Assembly (NCBI GenBank): GCA_014116815.1 | Contig: JACGYV010000007.1 | Coordinates: forward strand, 1-64,000 | Direction: 5' to 3' | Source: Holosporaceae bacterium 'Namur' | GTDB lineage: Bacteria; Pseudomonadota; Alphaproteobacteria; Rickettsiales; Midichloriaceae | DNA: 64,000 nucleotides | Part shown: piece by piece, positions 1 to 8,699 of the stretch | How the letters are laid out: each line of letters starts with the position of its first letter | Position numbering within the stretch: the stretch's first letter is position 1 | The notes under the pieces: model-generated | The model's database searches: none | Seen by the model: the letters and a program-made list of their open reading frames with translations, nothing else | Told to the model about the DNA's origin: nothing | Made by a program: the position numbers and the translations under genes

Positions 1-109
1 ATTCTTGGCAAAGCTGGCTTATCGTCTTATCTCCTTTCAAGGCTGCTAGCGCTACCTTGAATTTATATGCTGCTGTATGGGGTTTCTTCTTTATATTTGA
101 TTTAGTCAT
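1..109 (-). CDS. IS3-family transposase OrfA, N-terminal part (runs off window edge)
   Basis: Read on the minus strand, an ATG at 107-109 opens a frame that stays open to the window edge (36 codons). It begins [11 protein letters not shown] and continues with [12 protein letters not shown] and TISQLCQE, the start of the helix-turn-helix of IS3-family OrfA proteins. OrfA binds the element ends and is normally fused to OrfB by a -1 frameshift to make the active DDE transposase. Only the N-terminus is visible, so whether the element is intact cannot be judged. The start codon lies about 75 bp inside the presumed inverted repeat ending at 184, as expected for an IS3-type left end. Confidence 0.75.
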   Translation of the reverse strand, partial: MTKSNIKKKPHTAAYKFKVALAALKGDKTISQLCQE

Positions 110-184
110 AAATTACCTCTTATGTTTCAGTTTAATTTATATCCTAAATCCTCCTCCCTCAACTGTTCCACTTTTTGGGGGGCA
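1..184 (-). mobile_element. IS3-family insertion sequence, OrfA-side end (partial)
   Basis: On the minus strand the element appears to begin at 184 with TGCCCCCCAAAAAGTGGAAC, a typical IS3-family terminal repeat that starts with TG. It is followed by a leader and the OrfA start at 109. The other end lies outside the window. Immediately to the right (from about 185) the plus strand carries the C-terminal part of a different IS3 OrfB, so this copy seems to have jumped into an older IS. The exact boundary is inferred from the TG/CA rule and not from a matched opposite end. Confidence 0.6.
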
Positions 185-452
185 CTTCTGCTGTAGTATG
201 AGTGCTAAAGGTAATTGTTATGATAATGCAGTTGTAGAGAGCTTCTTTAGTACTTTAAAAACTGAAATAAATTGTAAATTCTATAATTTACATGATGCTA
301 AAACCGGTATATTCGAGTATATTGAGTGCCGGTATAACAATAAACGTCGACATTCTTCTTTAGGATATTTATCTCCTAATGAGTTTGAAAACCTTTATTA
401 TAACAATAGACATAGGCAACTTTTGTCTACACAACAGGGGGAACTTCACTAA
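185..452 (+). pseudogene. IS3-family transposase OrfB, C-terminal remnant
   Basis: From about 195 the plus strand encodes [18 protein letters not shown], the conserved block around the last Asp/Asn-Glu part of the DDE integrase core of IS3-family OrfB. It continues through [15 protein letters not shown] to a stop at 450-452. The first half of the catalytic domain is missing because another IS interrupts it at about 184. An open frame does extend upstream to 57, but its first 43 codons are antisense to the neighbouring OrfA and are not transposase. This fragment cannot be a functional transposase by itself. Confidence 0.8.
423..448 (+). repeat. Probable right terminal repeat of the interrupted IS3 element
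   Basis: The sequence around the OrfB stop contains ACAACAGGGGGAACTTCA, ending in CA at 447-448. IS3-family right ends normally overlap or abut the OrfB stop and finish with CA. The matching left end is not in the window, so this is a positional inference only. Confidence 0.35.
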
Positions 453-554
453 GAGAAAATAACCATTAATACAAGCCTAGTTTAAATTTAGAAATACATA
501 ATAATTTTTATAAAGTAGCACCAAGTTAAAAAAGCTGAAACACTGGAAAATACT

Positions 555-631
<77 letters not shown>

Positions 632-725
632 TCAAATATTATTGAAAAGATAATATACTCTATTGTTTTCAATTATGCAAGCTTTAATAAAAAATTTAGT
701 CAAAATAATTTAGCTAAACTATTTT

Positions 726-989
726 TTATTCAACGTTGCCGACTTCTTTTGCAATATCAATCGGGCTTTTATATTCTTTATCATCAAAGCGGCTTAAAAC
801 ACTTAATACATCCGAGGGAGCCCTGTTTTTCTTAGCTGTTTTTTCAAGATCCGCTTTGCCGGCAGGATAACGAATCCCTTTTAGATAACGCTCAACTGCA
901 ACAGGGCTTGCTTTTTCGGGATCACCCCTACCACCCTCGCTTGCTTTCTTCCCGCCTTCAACTCTTCCGTCTTTTGTATCTTTTTCCAT
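726..989 (-). CDS. DUF2795 domain protein
   Basis: This 87-residue protein has a charged, glycine-rich N-terminus (residues 1-28). It is followed by a compact segment, VERYLKGIRYPAGKADL, then APSDVLSVLSRFDDKEYKSPIDIAKEV, which matches the DUF2795 pattern of a small helical domain seen in many bacteria. A GGGAG box lies about 6 nt before the ATG, supporting this start. Its function is unknown; family members are often small soluble proteins that may bind nucleic acid, but nothing here proves that. No operon partner is visible: the tRNA-fMet follows on the same strand. Confidence 0.7.
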   Translation of the reverse strand: MEKDTKDGRVEGGKKASEGGRGDPEKASPVAVERYLKGIRYPAGKADLEKTAKKNRAPSDVLSVLSRFDDKEYKSPIDIAKEVGNVE

Positions 990-1203
990 TTTTTACTCCC
1001 GAAATTTATTTGAACTAACTTATAGATTTTTAGCTTATTTATAAGTTTTGAGAAAAGTGATTTTAAAGGAGTTTTAACGTGGACGAGGATATAATAGTTG
1101 TTTTTTACACCTATTTCCCTTAAGAGTAAAATAAATATTAAATTGATAAATAATAATTTTATAATATATTAATATTATAATAATATTAGATATAAATATC
1201 AGT

Positions 1204-1560
1204 ATGAAGATCTTTGTATCAGCGAGTACTTCACTCAAGAATAGTGCAAGCTGGTTAGCTTTTTTTTCAAATAAAATAGTGAATATAGGCTATATAATAA
1301 ATGGGATAGCGTTAACTTACGGGGCTATTTGCATTAACAGTCAAAACCAGTTGCAAGACGGGAAAGTAATAAGAGCCCCTGAGGTCAAAAATGTGGCAAT
1401 AATTTCCGTTTTAGGTCTATTAAGCTATACTACAAGCGGTGCCTTATATTTAGCGGAGGAGAGCCTTGAGTACCTAGCTGAAAAAATAGACCAAACGAAT
1501 TATTTAATTGATGATACATTAAACTATACTATAAATTTAACTCATGGTATTTTTCATTAA
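1204..1560 (+). CDS. Hypothetical protein with hydrophobic segments
   Basis: This 118-residue open frame has no family I recognise. Two hydrophobic stretches are visible, around residues 26-43 (IGYIINGIALTYGAICI) and 67-88 (VAIISVLGLLSYTTSGALYLA), followed by an acidic, helical tail. Two membrane spans or a hairpin-like membrane insertion are plausible. No clear Shine-Dalgarno precedes the ATG, but the preceding 150 bp are extremely AT-rich and could hold a promoter. It lies 61 bp before the large helical protein on the same strand, so the two may be co-transcribed. Confidence 0.5.
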   Translation: MKIFVSASTSLKNSASWLAFFSNKIVNIGYIINGIALTYGAICINSQNQLQDGKVIRAPEVKNVAIISVLGLLSYTTSGALYLAEESLEYLAEKIDQTNYLIDDTLNYTINLTHGIFH

Positions 1561-1621
1561 TATCTCATTTATTAATTATTATTTACTAAATATATGTTAT
1601 TATTAAATATATTATAGGTAT

Positions 1622-4600
1622 ATGTTTAATAAACGGGATTTTATGGATAAATTGATAGTCAAAAAATATCAGGAAAATATAAAAAATCTTTTAAATGAAC
1701 TTAACTTTGTAATTAACGAATCAAAGCGCGTTTCATCGGCTGATAAGGTGAAAATGGACGTTTTACCTGAAGTCTCTTCGGTGAATCAAGCTCTTGCTAT
1801 GAAAATGCTGCAGGATATGGGGGTAAGCCCCGATAAAGCCAAGCAGATATTCCAAATAGAAAATTTTAACTTTCAAGCGCTGGGGGAAGGAAAATATAAT
1901 AATCATGAAGCAATGCAAGATTTTAAAGTATTGAGCTTAATGCTTGATCCTAAGTTTTTAGACATAGTTAGTAGATATGCCGCTTCCTCTTTGAAAAACA
2001 ATACTTTCAACAAATATAAATTAAGCAGCCTCGAAGAGTGGAAAGAAAAATTAAATAACCTGAATAAACAAAAAGAGGGCAAAGCTAAGGAGATTGAAGG
2101 CTTAAAGCAATTTTTAAATCTGACGGATAGCAAAGAAGAAGATGTATTAAAATCCATAACAGGTAATTTTAGTAATATAATAAAAGAAGGTATTCTACAT
2201 TTTGAAAAACTTGATGTTTTGGAAACCGGATTAGCTGACTTATTAAATCAGGCGCATAACAAGGGATTAAAAGTAGTAGAAAATTTAATTAATTCGCTAA
2301 TTAAAGATTCCAACAAGCAACTTGTTGAAGTTATACACTGGGAAAATAAACTGAATGATTTTTTAAAAACAAATAGTTTCAATTCTTTTCAAATAAAAGA
2401 AATTAATAAATTAACCGAGGCAAATGCCAAAGAGAGTCTACCGTCGTTAAACTTCGAGATAGAGCTTAATAAGCTTATTGCAACAGCGGATTTAAGAAAA
2501 AAAGATCTGCAATCACTGACCGCGGAAGCGATAGGAGTATTAAATGCGGTTGACCCGGATAAACAAGGGCAACTTCTAAGAGAAATATCTTATAATTCAA
2601 TGAAAAATAAAAATGAGTCTTCCTTTCACTCAGAGGAAATAAAAAAAGTTATTAAAAACTTTAAAGAAGAGGTGGAAAGCAAATTAAAAAGTGAGTTTAT
2701 AAACCCTGAAAATAAAATAAAAAATGTGAAGCAGGCAAAAGAGTTGATAGAGCAGGAGATAATAAGTAGAGAAAGCGAAATAGATGAGATTACAAAAGAT
2801 GTCTATAAAGAATTGAATAACCGCTTTGATACCAAGGGAATCGGAAATGAAGATAATATACTGACTTTAGTTAAAGGCTATATATTCGAAGTGAAACTTG
2901 AAAAAAATAACTCTATAGCTGAAAAGCTTACCAATCAGAAATATGTTAATCAACTTATCGATTCGGAAACTAAGCTTAAAGAGAAAATCATAGAAAAAAT
3001 AAATAAGCTTCCGGCAAAACAAAATGATAATCAAAATATGAAAAGCAATATTCTTGAAAAGGAACTTAAGGAGAAAGAAGAGCTTATCAAGCAGCTGAGC
3101 TCATGGAGCACTAAATTTAAAAGTGAGGAGATATTCAAAAAAGTAGTCGGTATATTGAAAAAAAATAAGCTGAACTTAGAAAAAAATGTTAATGAAGTTT
3201 TATTTCAAAAGCGAATAGAAGAGATAAGTAATAAATATAGTAATTATGATTTTTTTACTTATGGAGAACGAATTCAAGATAAGCTATTTGGAGAACAAGG
3301 GGAGGGATCACCATTTTTTAATAGCGTTTTTTACCCGTTTAATACTATCGGAGATAGTATTAATACAGGATTAGCTATACTTAAAGGGATCCTTACCGGA
3401 GAAGCATCCGCAGAACTGTTTTCAGGTAAAAAATTCAGCAAAGGGATACCATGGAGTAAAAAGATAAGCGGAAATATAGATTTGGCTTTGATGAAAGAGT
3501 TAGATACCATTAAAGAAAAAAGCTTTGAAAAATTAAATAACCTCATAACTAAGCAGGGCTTTATTAATACCGGCCGAGAATATGCTCTTACTATAAAGCT
3601 AAATCATGATAAACTGGCCGCTTTCTCGAAAACTTTTAAGTTCCAACCTGTTATGCTAGGTAAGAAAAGCACTGAAATAATTAATGATTTTGATGCCTAT
3701 GAAGCAAAGCATATCTCTCCGATTTTAAAGTTTAATTTTGCTGATAAAATAAAAGCAAAAATAAAAAACCACATAAATATATTTGAAGAAGGAACTCGGG
3801 AGCAAATTAGTATTATTGAAAAAAATATTGAAGCTTCAGCAAGTAATGCAAAAGCTAGCATTATATTAAAAATTAATGAATTATCTTCCGAAATGACGGG
3901 GGTAATTATAGATAAGCAATTGAATCAAATCGAAGAAGCCCTTAAGCAGGATATAAGCAATGAACTGAGAGCATTTAAGCTGGAAGCGATTGATAGGTTG
4001 TATTATTATTTGCCTATCGATGAAAGTTTAGATCCTGAAAAACTTCATCAAACTCTAGAAAAAATTATGAAAGAAGTTTTTGAGTACCAGGCGGAATTAT
4101 TAAAAAATCTTCCGAATAAATATATCAAAATTATTGATGAGAAATTTGCCGTATTCCTTTCTGATGCCCTGGAAAAAATATCACCGGCGATAATGGAGTT
4201 TATTGATAAGCAAGGCAGGAAAATTATAGATGAATATGAAACGGAGTTTTCAAGTATTAATATCAACTTGATTGAAGAAGCTAAAGAGTTCTTCGGAATT
4301 AAAGTTGATCGAAGCGGCAATGAATATATTGAACAGAAATCATTATTATATAAGGTAAAAGAACTTCTTGGTATTAAACATCAATATGAAAACTTAAAGA
4401 GCTCCCGGGTTCTTACCGAGGAAAGTACTGAGTATCATATTAAGTTGCTATTTAAAGATATGATTTCCGATTCCGCCGAACTTAATAAAAAGTTAAACGA
4501 CATAGAATATTTGGAAAAACTTGATCTTAATATGCTGGATGAAAAAGATAGGGAGTTTGTTTCCAAGCTCAAGTTCATGAAACATGCGGAAAAAATGCAT

Positions 4601-5194
4601 AAGATTTATGAGAAATTGGAGGTATTGGAAAAGCAGAGCTATTTAGAAAATAATAATAGCTTTAATTTAGAAAAAGCTCCTAATTTAAGAGATCTGCTTG
4701 ATCATAGCGATTGGTGGAATCTGAAGCAATACTCCGCGGTTTTTGTAGATAATACTTATAATACCATAAATAATTATTACAAATTTTATTTTAATTCCTC
4801 ATCCGATAATATAAAAGCAGTACAAGACGATGTTGCGCAATATGCTAATTCATTTCATAATATTGTTGAGATGGCGAAGGTAAAAATATTTGCAAATTTA
4901 GTAGAAGCTAAAAAACAATCTAATTTATGCACTTTAACTAAAACTAACCAATCCGTAGATTGTAATAAAAATTATGAATCATCTTTAAAACAATTCATTA
5001 ATTTATTCCCTCAATATAAAAAGGATTCAAGTTTAATTAAGGATAAAATATTCGAGCTGTCATATGAGGAAGTAAAATTATTTTACAGCTACCGGATACC
5101 GGTGCCTGAAATTAAAGACAAGCAAATCTGGGAACAGGTTTATGAGGAATATATAAATTTAGCTGAACATATTACTCATGATTTTAGTGAATAG
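1622..5194 (+). CDS. Large helical, coiled-coil-rich protein of unknown function
   Basis: The product is 1190 residues, rich in Lys, Glu, Asn, Ile and Leu, and predicted by eye to be almost wholly alpha-helical. Long heptad-like runs occur at about 140-170, 240-500 and 700-940. There is no signal peptide or obvious catalytic motif. A moderately hydrophobic, glycine-containing stretch near residues 560-600 (SVFYPFNTIGDSINTGLAI) is the only clear break. Only two cysteines are seen, near the C-terminus (CTLTKTNQSVDC). Rickettsiales genomes often carry long orphan proteins of this style, some of them secreted effectors, but nothing here proves export. An ATG eight codons in (MDKLIVKKYQ) is an alternative start. 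Confidence 0.75.
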   Translation: MFNKRDFMDKLIVKKYQENIKNLLNELNFVINESKRVSSADKVKMDVLPEVSSVNQALAMKMLQDMGVSPDKAKQIFQIENFNFQALGEGKYNNHEAMQDFKVLSLMLDPKFLDIVSRYAASSLKNNTFNKYKLSSLEEWKEKLNNLNKQKEGKAKEIEGLKQFLNLTDSKEEDVLKSITGNFSNIIKEGILHFEKLDVLETGLADLLNQAHNKGLKVVENLINSLIKDSNKQLVEVIHWENKLNDFLKTNSFNSFQIKEINKLTEANAKESLPSLNFEIELNKLIATADLRKKDLQSLTAEAIGVLNAVDPDKQGQLLREISYNSMKNKNESSFHSEEIKKVIKNFKEEVESKLKSEFINPENKIKNVKQAKELIEQEIISRESEIDEITKDVYKELNNRFDTKGIGNEDNILTLVKGYIFEVKLEKNNSIAEKLTNQKYVNQLIDSETKLKEKIIEKINKLPAKQNDNQNMKSNILEKELKEKEELIKQLSSWSTKFKSEEIFKKVVGILKKNKLNLEKNVNEVLFQKRIEEISNKYSNYDFFTYGERIQDKLFGEQGEGSPFFNSVFYPFNTIGDSINTGLAILKGILTGEASAELFSGKKFSKGIPWSKKISGNIDLALMKELDTIKEKSFEKLNNLITKQGFINTGREYALTIKLNHDKLAAFSKTFKFQPVMLGKKSTEIINDFDAYEAKHISPILKFNFADKIKAKIKNHINIFEEGTREQISIIEKNIEASASNAKASIILKINELSSEMTGVIIDKQLNQIEEALKQDISNELRAFKLEAIDRLYYYLPIDESLDPEKLHQTLEKIMKEVFEYQAELLKNLPNKYIKIIDEKFAVFLSDALEKISPAIMEFIDKQGRKIIDEYETEFSSININLIEEAKEFFGIKVDRSGNEYIEQKSLLYKVKELLGIKHQYENLKSSRVLTEESTEYHIKLLFKDMISDSAELNKKLNDIEYLEKLDLNMLDEKDREFVSKLKFMKHAEKMHKIYEKLEVLEKQSYLENNNSFNLEKAPNLRDLLDHSDWWNLKQYSAVFVDNTYNTINNYYKFYFNSSSDNIKAVQDDVAQYANSFHNIVEMAKVKIFANLVEAKKQSNLCTLTKTNQSVDCNKNYESSLKQFINLFPQYKKDSSLIKDKIFELSYEEVKLFYSYRIPVPEIKDKQIWEQVYEEYINLAEHITHDFSE

Positions 5195-5218
5195 GTATAT
5201 CAAGCTAAATTAGTAAAT

Positions 5219-5250
5219 AATGAACCATATACTTAAGTTTATAGTTCATT
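5219..5250. terminator. Hairpin between convergent genes
   Basis: AATGAACCATA (5219-5229) pairs with TATAGTTCATT (5240-5250) with one mismatch and a 10-nt loop. It lies between the stop of the 1190-residue protein and the end of rsmI, where a shared bidirectional terminator is expected. No strong T-tract follows on either strand, so its efficiency is doubtful. Confidence 0.3.
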
Positions 5251-6114
5251 TCTAACTGATAAGGCTAGGTCATATACTTTATTTTTTGTAACGCCGTAAG
5301 AGTTTGAAATTTCTGCAACGGCATCTTTTAAGCTGGTTTTCTGTTGTAAGAGTGATTTTAATAAATCTTTAATATGTTGCTCATCTATTGCTTTATCGGC
5401 TTCAGTTTCTATTAATACTACTATTTCTCCTCTTATTTCATCTTTTAAGGCATAATGATTAATCAGAGAGGTGAAATTACCTCTGGTAATCTCTTCAAAC
5501 CTTTTGGTCATTTCCCGTGCTACGCATACTTGTGAGGTAGGGAATATTTGACTTGCAGCTTTCAAGGTATCAAGCAATCGTCTGGGACTTTCAAAAAAGA
5601 TTAAAGTAGTTTCAAATTTTTTATATCCTGCCAAAGTTTTTTCTTTGGCAGCCTTTTCATGCGGTAAAAATCCTAAAAAAGAAAATTTTAAACTTTTGAA
5701 CCCGCTTAAAACTAAGGCATTAATCAATGAACATGCTCCAGGCAGAGATTCCACTTTTATACCGCGTTCCATCGCTTTATTAACGAGCTTACAGCCGGGA
5801 TCGGAAAGAACGGGAGTGCCTGCATCGGAAACCAGAGCGATTGATTGGCCTTGTTCAATTAGGGTAAGGCACTTCTCGATTTTATTATCCGAAGCATGGT
5901 CATCAAATTGGAAGCATTTAGTGTTAATTTGATAAGCGGAAAGCAGCTTTTGCGTAACTCTGGTATCTTCACATAATATAACATTAACTTTTTTTAAAGT
6001 ATCTAAAGCTCTTAAAGTAATATCCTCAAGATTGCCTATCGGTGTAGCAATTATAAACAAAGCGTTAGATATGCTTGAAAATTCATTTTTTTTATTTATC
6101 TTATGCTCGTACAT
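5239..6114 (-). CDS. rsmI: 16S rRNA (cytidine(1402)-2'-O)-methyltransferase RsmI
   Basis: RsmI uses S-adenosylmethionine to 2'-O-methylate C1402 in the decoding centre of 16S rRNA. The sequence shows the family's tetrapyrrole-methylase-like fold: LFIIATPIGNLEDIT at the N-terminus, CEDTRVT, then SDAGTPVLSDPG and LPGACSLINAL, with FFESPRRL further on. An upstream ATG at 6192 exists, but it would add 26 residues unlike the family and lie inside the oppositely transcribed lppC, so I start at 6114 (MYEHKINKKNEF). That leaves a 19-bp gap to lppC. The divergent rsmI/lppC pairing matches yraL/yraM in gammaproteobacteria. Confidence 0.92.
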   Translation of the reverse strand: MYEHKINKKNEFSSISNALFIIATPIGNLEDITLRALDTLKKVNVILCEDTRVTQKLLSAYQINTKCFQFDDHASDNKIEKCLTLIEQGQSIALVSDAGTPVLSDPGCKLVNKAMERGIKVESLPGACSLINALVLSGFKSLKFSFLGFLPHEKAAKEKTLAGYKKFETTLIFFESPRRLLDTLKAASQIFPTSQVCVAREMTKRFEEITRGNFTSLINHYALKDEIRGEIVVLIETEADKAIDEQHIKDLLKSLLQQKTSLKDAVAEISNSYGVTKNKVYDLALSVRNEL

Positions 6115-6133
6115 TAATTTACAATTATTATTT

Positions 6134-7306
6134 ATGTTGAAGAAAATTTTTATAGTTTTATCTTTATTAACACTAACCGGTTGTGCTGGCAATAATGTTG
6201 ATAATAAACAAATTGAACTTCAACCCCTCCCGGAGAAAAATGTTTCGGAAAACCAACGAAGATTGGAGGTTGCTCTTCTCCTGCCGCTCTCAGGTGAGCA
6301 TGCCGAGATAGGTAATAATATGCTGCAAGCTACCCGGCTTGCTCTTCATGAATTAAAAGTAAGGCGAGTTAATATTAACCCGATCGATATCGGAAGCAAT
6401 ATAGCCCATCCGGAAGAAATTTTAAATTTATTAGATGAAAAAAAATATAATATTATTATAGGGCCTATATTTTCCCATCATACCAAAGTAATTTACGGTT
6501 ATGCTTATAAGCATCAAATCCCGCTTATTTCCTTTTCAAATGATATCAGTTTATTAAATAATGAGGGATTATTTTTAATCGGGATAATGCCTGATCAAGT
6601 TATTAACAGAGTTGTAAACTATGCGGCACTGCAAGGATACAATAAACTCTTCGGGTTGTTGCCTGAGAACAGATATGGCTTGTATGTTGAAAACATTCTT
6701 AAAAACAATGCGGAAGGAGGTAATTATCAAGTTATAGATATAGCTAGATATATTCATTCTCATGATTCCGCCTTAACGAATGCTCAAAATGCTTTAACCA
6801 TTATTAAAGCCGCTATATTAAAACAAGCGGCAGTTGAAGGAACTAATACAAAAAGCTTTGCGCTTCTAATGCCTGAGGGCGGAGAATTTACCTATGAAAT
6901 TACAAAAGATATGTATGCTTGGGCAGAAGAAAATAAAATTAAATTAAAATTCCTCGGATCCCCGCAATGGGATAATAAAAAACTGGTTTCGGCAAAACAT
7001 TTAAACGGTGCTTGGGTTGCAGCTGCTCCGAATTTACACTTAAAAAATTTCGAACAACGATTCTATGATAATAATAACATAGAACCATTTAAGATATCGG
7101 CTCTTGCTTATGATGCAACGGCATTACTTGCGGTATTATCAACTAAAGATGATATTTTAGAAGCTTTGCTGGATGATGGCGGGTTTCAAGGTGCTTCCGG
7201 TATTTTCAGATTTAAAAAAGACGGTAGCAATGAAAGAAAGCTTTCCATATTTGAAATTGAAAAAGGTGAGTTGAAAGAAATTGATCCCGCCGGCTCAAGT
7301 TTTTAA
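6134..7306 (+). CDS. LppC/LpoA-like lipoprotein (penicillin-binding protein activator family)
   Basis: The frame opens further upstream (6032), but the ATG at 6134 gives a classic lipoprotein signal: MLKKIFIVLSLLTLTGCAGN, with lipobox LTGC. The mature part resembles periplasmic type I binding proteins: VALLLPLSGEHAEIGNNML, then IIGPIFSHHTKVI, and AYDATALLAVL near the end. The LppC/LpoA family stimulates the peptidoglycan synthase PBP1a in E. coli; in alphaproteobacteria a role in envelope growth is assumed. It is about 390 residues and lacks the N-terminal TPR domain of E. coli LpoA. Its divergent neighbour is rsmI, and a terminator follows at 7321. Confidence 0.85.
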   Translation: MLKKIFIVLSLLTLTGCAGNNVDNKQIELQPLPEKNVSENQRRLEVALLLPLSGEHAEIGNNMLQATRLALHELKVRRVNINPIDIGSNIAHPEEILNLLDEKKYNIIIGPIFSHHTKVIYGYAYKHQIPLISFSNDISLLNNEGLFLIGIMPDQVINRVVNYAALQGYNKLFGLLPENRYGLYVENILKNNAEGGNYQVIDIARYIHSHDSALTNAQNALTIIKAAILKQAAVEGTNTKSFALLMPEGGEFTYEITKDMYAWAEENKIKLKFLGSPQWDNKKLVSAKHLNGAWVAAAPNLHLKNFEQRFYDNNNIEPFKISALAYDATALLAVLSTKDDILEALLDDGGFQGASGIFRFKKDGSNERKLSIFEIEKGELKEIDPAGSSF

Positions 7307-7320
7307 TTTACGATTCTAGT

Positions 7321-7353
7321 AAAAACCCTTTAAATAAATTTTAAAGGGTTTTT
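7321..7353. terminator. Bidirectional rho-independent terminator
   Basis: A perfect 13-bp stem, AAAAACCCTTTAA with TTAAAGGGTTTTT, encloses a 7-nt loop. The A-run and T-run at its edges make it work on both strands. It ends the lppC transcript and overlaps the stop codon of the convergent orphan gene. Confidence 0.85.
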
Positions 7354-8281
7354 ATTCTTGAATAATTGCCGCCATTGCTTCAAATATCGTTTTCGGTAGG
7401 TTGGCAAAGCATTCTTCATGTGCTTCATTTGTAACTGCATATTTAACTTCCTGGTTAGGATACTTATATGGTTTCTCATTTATAAGTCGGCTTATTTCTT
7501 TTGTATCATATGGGCATTTATAAAAATATAAGCCTGAATTTGAAGTTTGAGGGATAATGTGAGGAAAATTTGTGCTGTATTCATAATCAAAGGCAAGCCC
7601 AAAGTGCGATTCTACTAAATCTAATACTACTTCATTAGTATTAAATATTTCTTCCCATATTTCATAAGCTTCTTGATCAAGGCACAATTTTAAAGGATAA
7701 GGTAAAAATTTTATATTTATTTCTTTAAATCCCTTAGGGTCTTCCTCTCTATAATATTTAAAATAGAAACCCTGTTGAATTTTATCTTTGTTAATATCCG
7801 GTTTAAAACAAGGCTTCATATATTTATAAGATATAAGTGGATAAACCTGATCCGTAATAGGCTCCAATATCTTGTTATAAGTAAATGAAGATAACGAATA
7901 TGTGAGATTTTCAGCTATATCATACGGTTTATAAAATAATGAAACGAGCACGGCTATTTTAGGCTCTATATATTCTTCATATGTACTGAAATATTTCAGG
8001 TAGCTATTTAAAGTCTCCATTGAATATTTAAAGCGGTAATAATTTCCCGTATAATCTAATGCAATATGACCGGCTCCCATTATTAAAGCAATAGTATCGT
8101 GGTTTGTAAAGCGTGCTATTCCATAAGGGATTAATAATATGTATTTTGCTACTTTAAGTGCAAGTATATTGTAAATTTTATTAATTTCGGTTTCGGGTAT
8201 GTAAAATCCGAATGCATTGTTGTATGGTAAAGTATCGCGAGGGGTTTTAGGATTATTATTCTTTAAGCTGTTACTTGGCAT
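7352..8281 (-). CDS. Hypothetical protein
   Basis: The product is 309 residues with no family I recognise. The N-terminal 30 residues are polar (SLKNNNPKTPRDTLPYNN). A moderately hydrophobic stretch follows at about 38-75 (ALKVAKYILLIPYGIARF and IALIMGAGHIALDY), which could be one or two membrane-associated helices. The rest is aromatic-rich with many Tyr, Phe and Pro residues (YNKILEPITDQVYPLISYKYMKP in two pieces), suggesting a folded domain and not a coiled coil. It ends within the bidirectional terminator. No catalytic motif was seen. It may be a lineage-specific gene. Confidence 0.6.
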   Translation of the reverse strand: MPSNSLKNNNPKTPRDTLPYNNAFGFYIPETEINKIYNILALKVAKYILLIPYGIARFTNHDTIALIMGAGHIALDYTGNYYRFKYSMETLNSYLKYFSTYEEYIEPKIAVLVSLFYKPYDIAENLTYSLSSFTYNKILEPITDQVYPLISYKYMKPCFKPDINKDKIQQGFYFKYYREEDPKGFKEINIKFLPYPLKLCLDQEAYEIWEEIFNTNEVVLDLVESHFGLAFDYEYSTNFPHIIPQTSNSGLYFYKCPYDTKEISRLINEKPYKYPNQEVKYAVTNEAHEECFANLPKTIFEAMAAIIQE

Positions 8282-8699
8282 TATACAAATGGGAGATTAT
8301 GTGTTTATAGATGGACTATACACTAAATATGTTAAAATTTTATTATGGGAGTCGCAATTTTATTATATAATTAATTTTATAATAGCTAAAGTTCAGCAAG
8401 TAAATTTGCTCTTAGGTCACTAGATCTATATTCGTATTTGTCTGTTCCCATAATACTAATTCTCGAAATACATATTAGAAGCTAGGATATATTAGAACAT
8501 CTTAAATATAAAAAGTTAAATATATTAAGTTTGTACTAATAGCAAAAAAATATTAAACATAGTGGTAAGTCAACGCATGACGTGAAATAGAAAAGACAAT
8601 ATATATTATAAGCTAAAATAGCAGCTACATATAAAATTTCTTGCATATAAATCTTTTGGGCATTATCTATATCATATCAAATATTTTTATAAACGGATA
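8282..8699. other. Intergenic region upstream of nuoJ
   Basis: These 418 bp separate the divergent orphan gene from the complex I operon. They are AT-rich with several short poly-A/T runs. A 68-codon open frame (8217-8423) overlaps the start of the orphan gene and looks like chance. No tRNA or strong hairpin was seen. The only notable item is a weak promoter-like pair at 8641-8669. Confidence 0.5.
8641..8669 (+). promoter_or_regulatory. Weak promoter candidate for nuoJKLMN
   Basis: TTGCAT at 8641-8646 is followed after 17 bp by TATCTA at 8664-8669, 31 bp before the nuoJ ATG. The -35 box is good and the -10 box is poor, so this is only a candidate. Confidence 0.3.

Noticed and set aside
57..184. 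N-terminal 43 codons of the open frame that continues into the IS3 OrfB remnant
   Set aside because: They are antisense to the neighbouring IS3 OrfA leader and start; the match to transposase begins only at about 195.
8217..8423. 68-codon open frame upstream of nuoJ
   Set aside because: It overlaps the start of a longer opposite-strand gene, has no Shine-Dalgarno or family match and a composition expected from AT-rich spacer.
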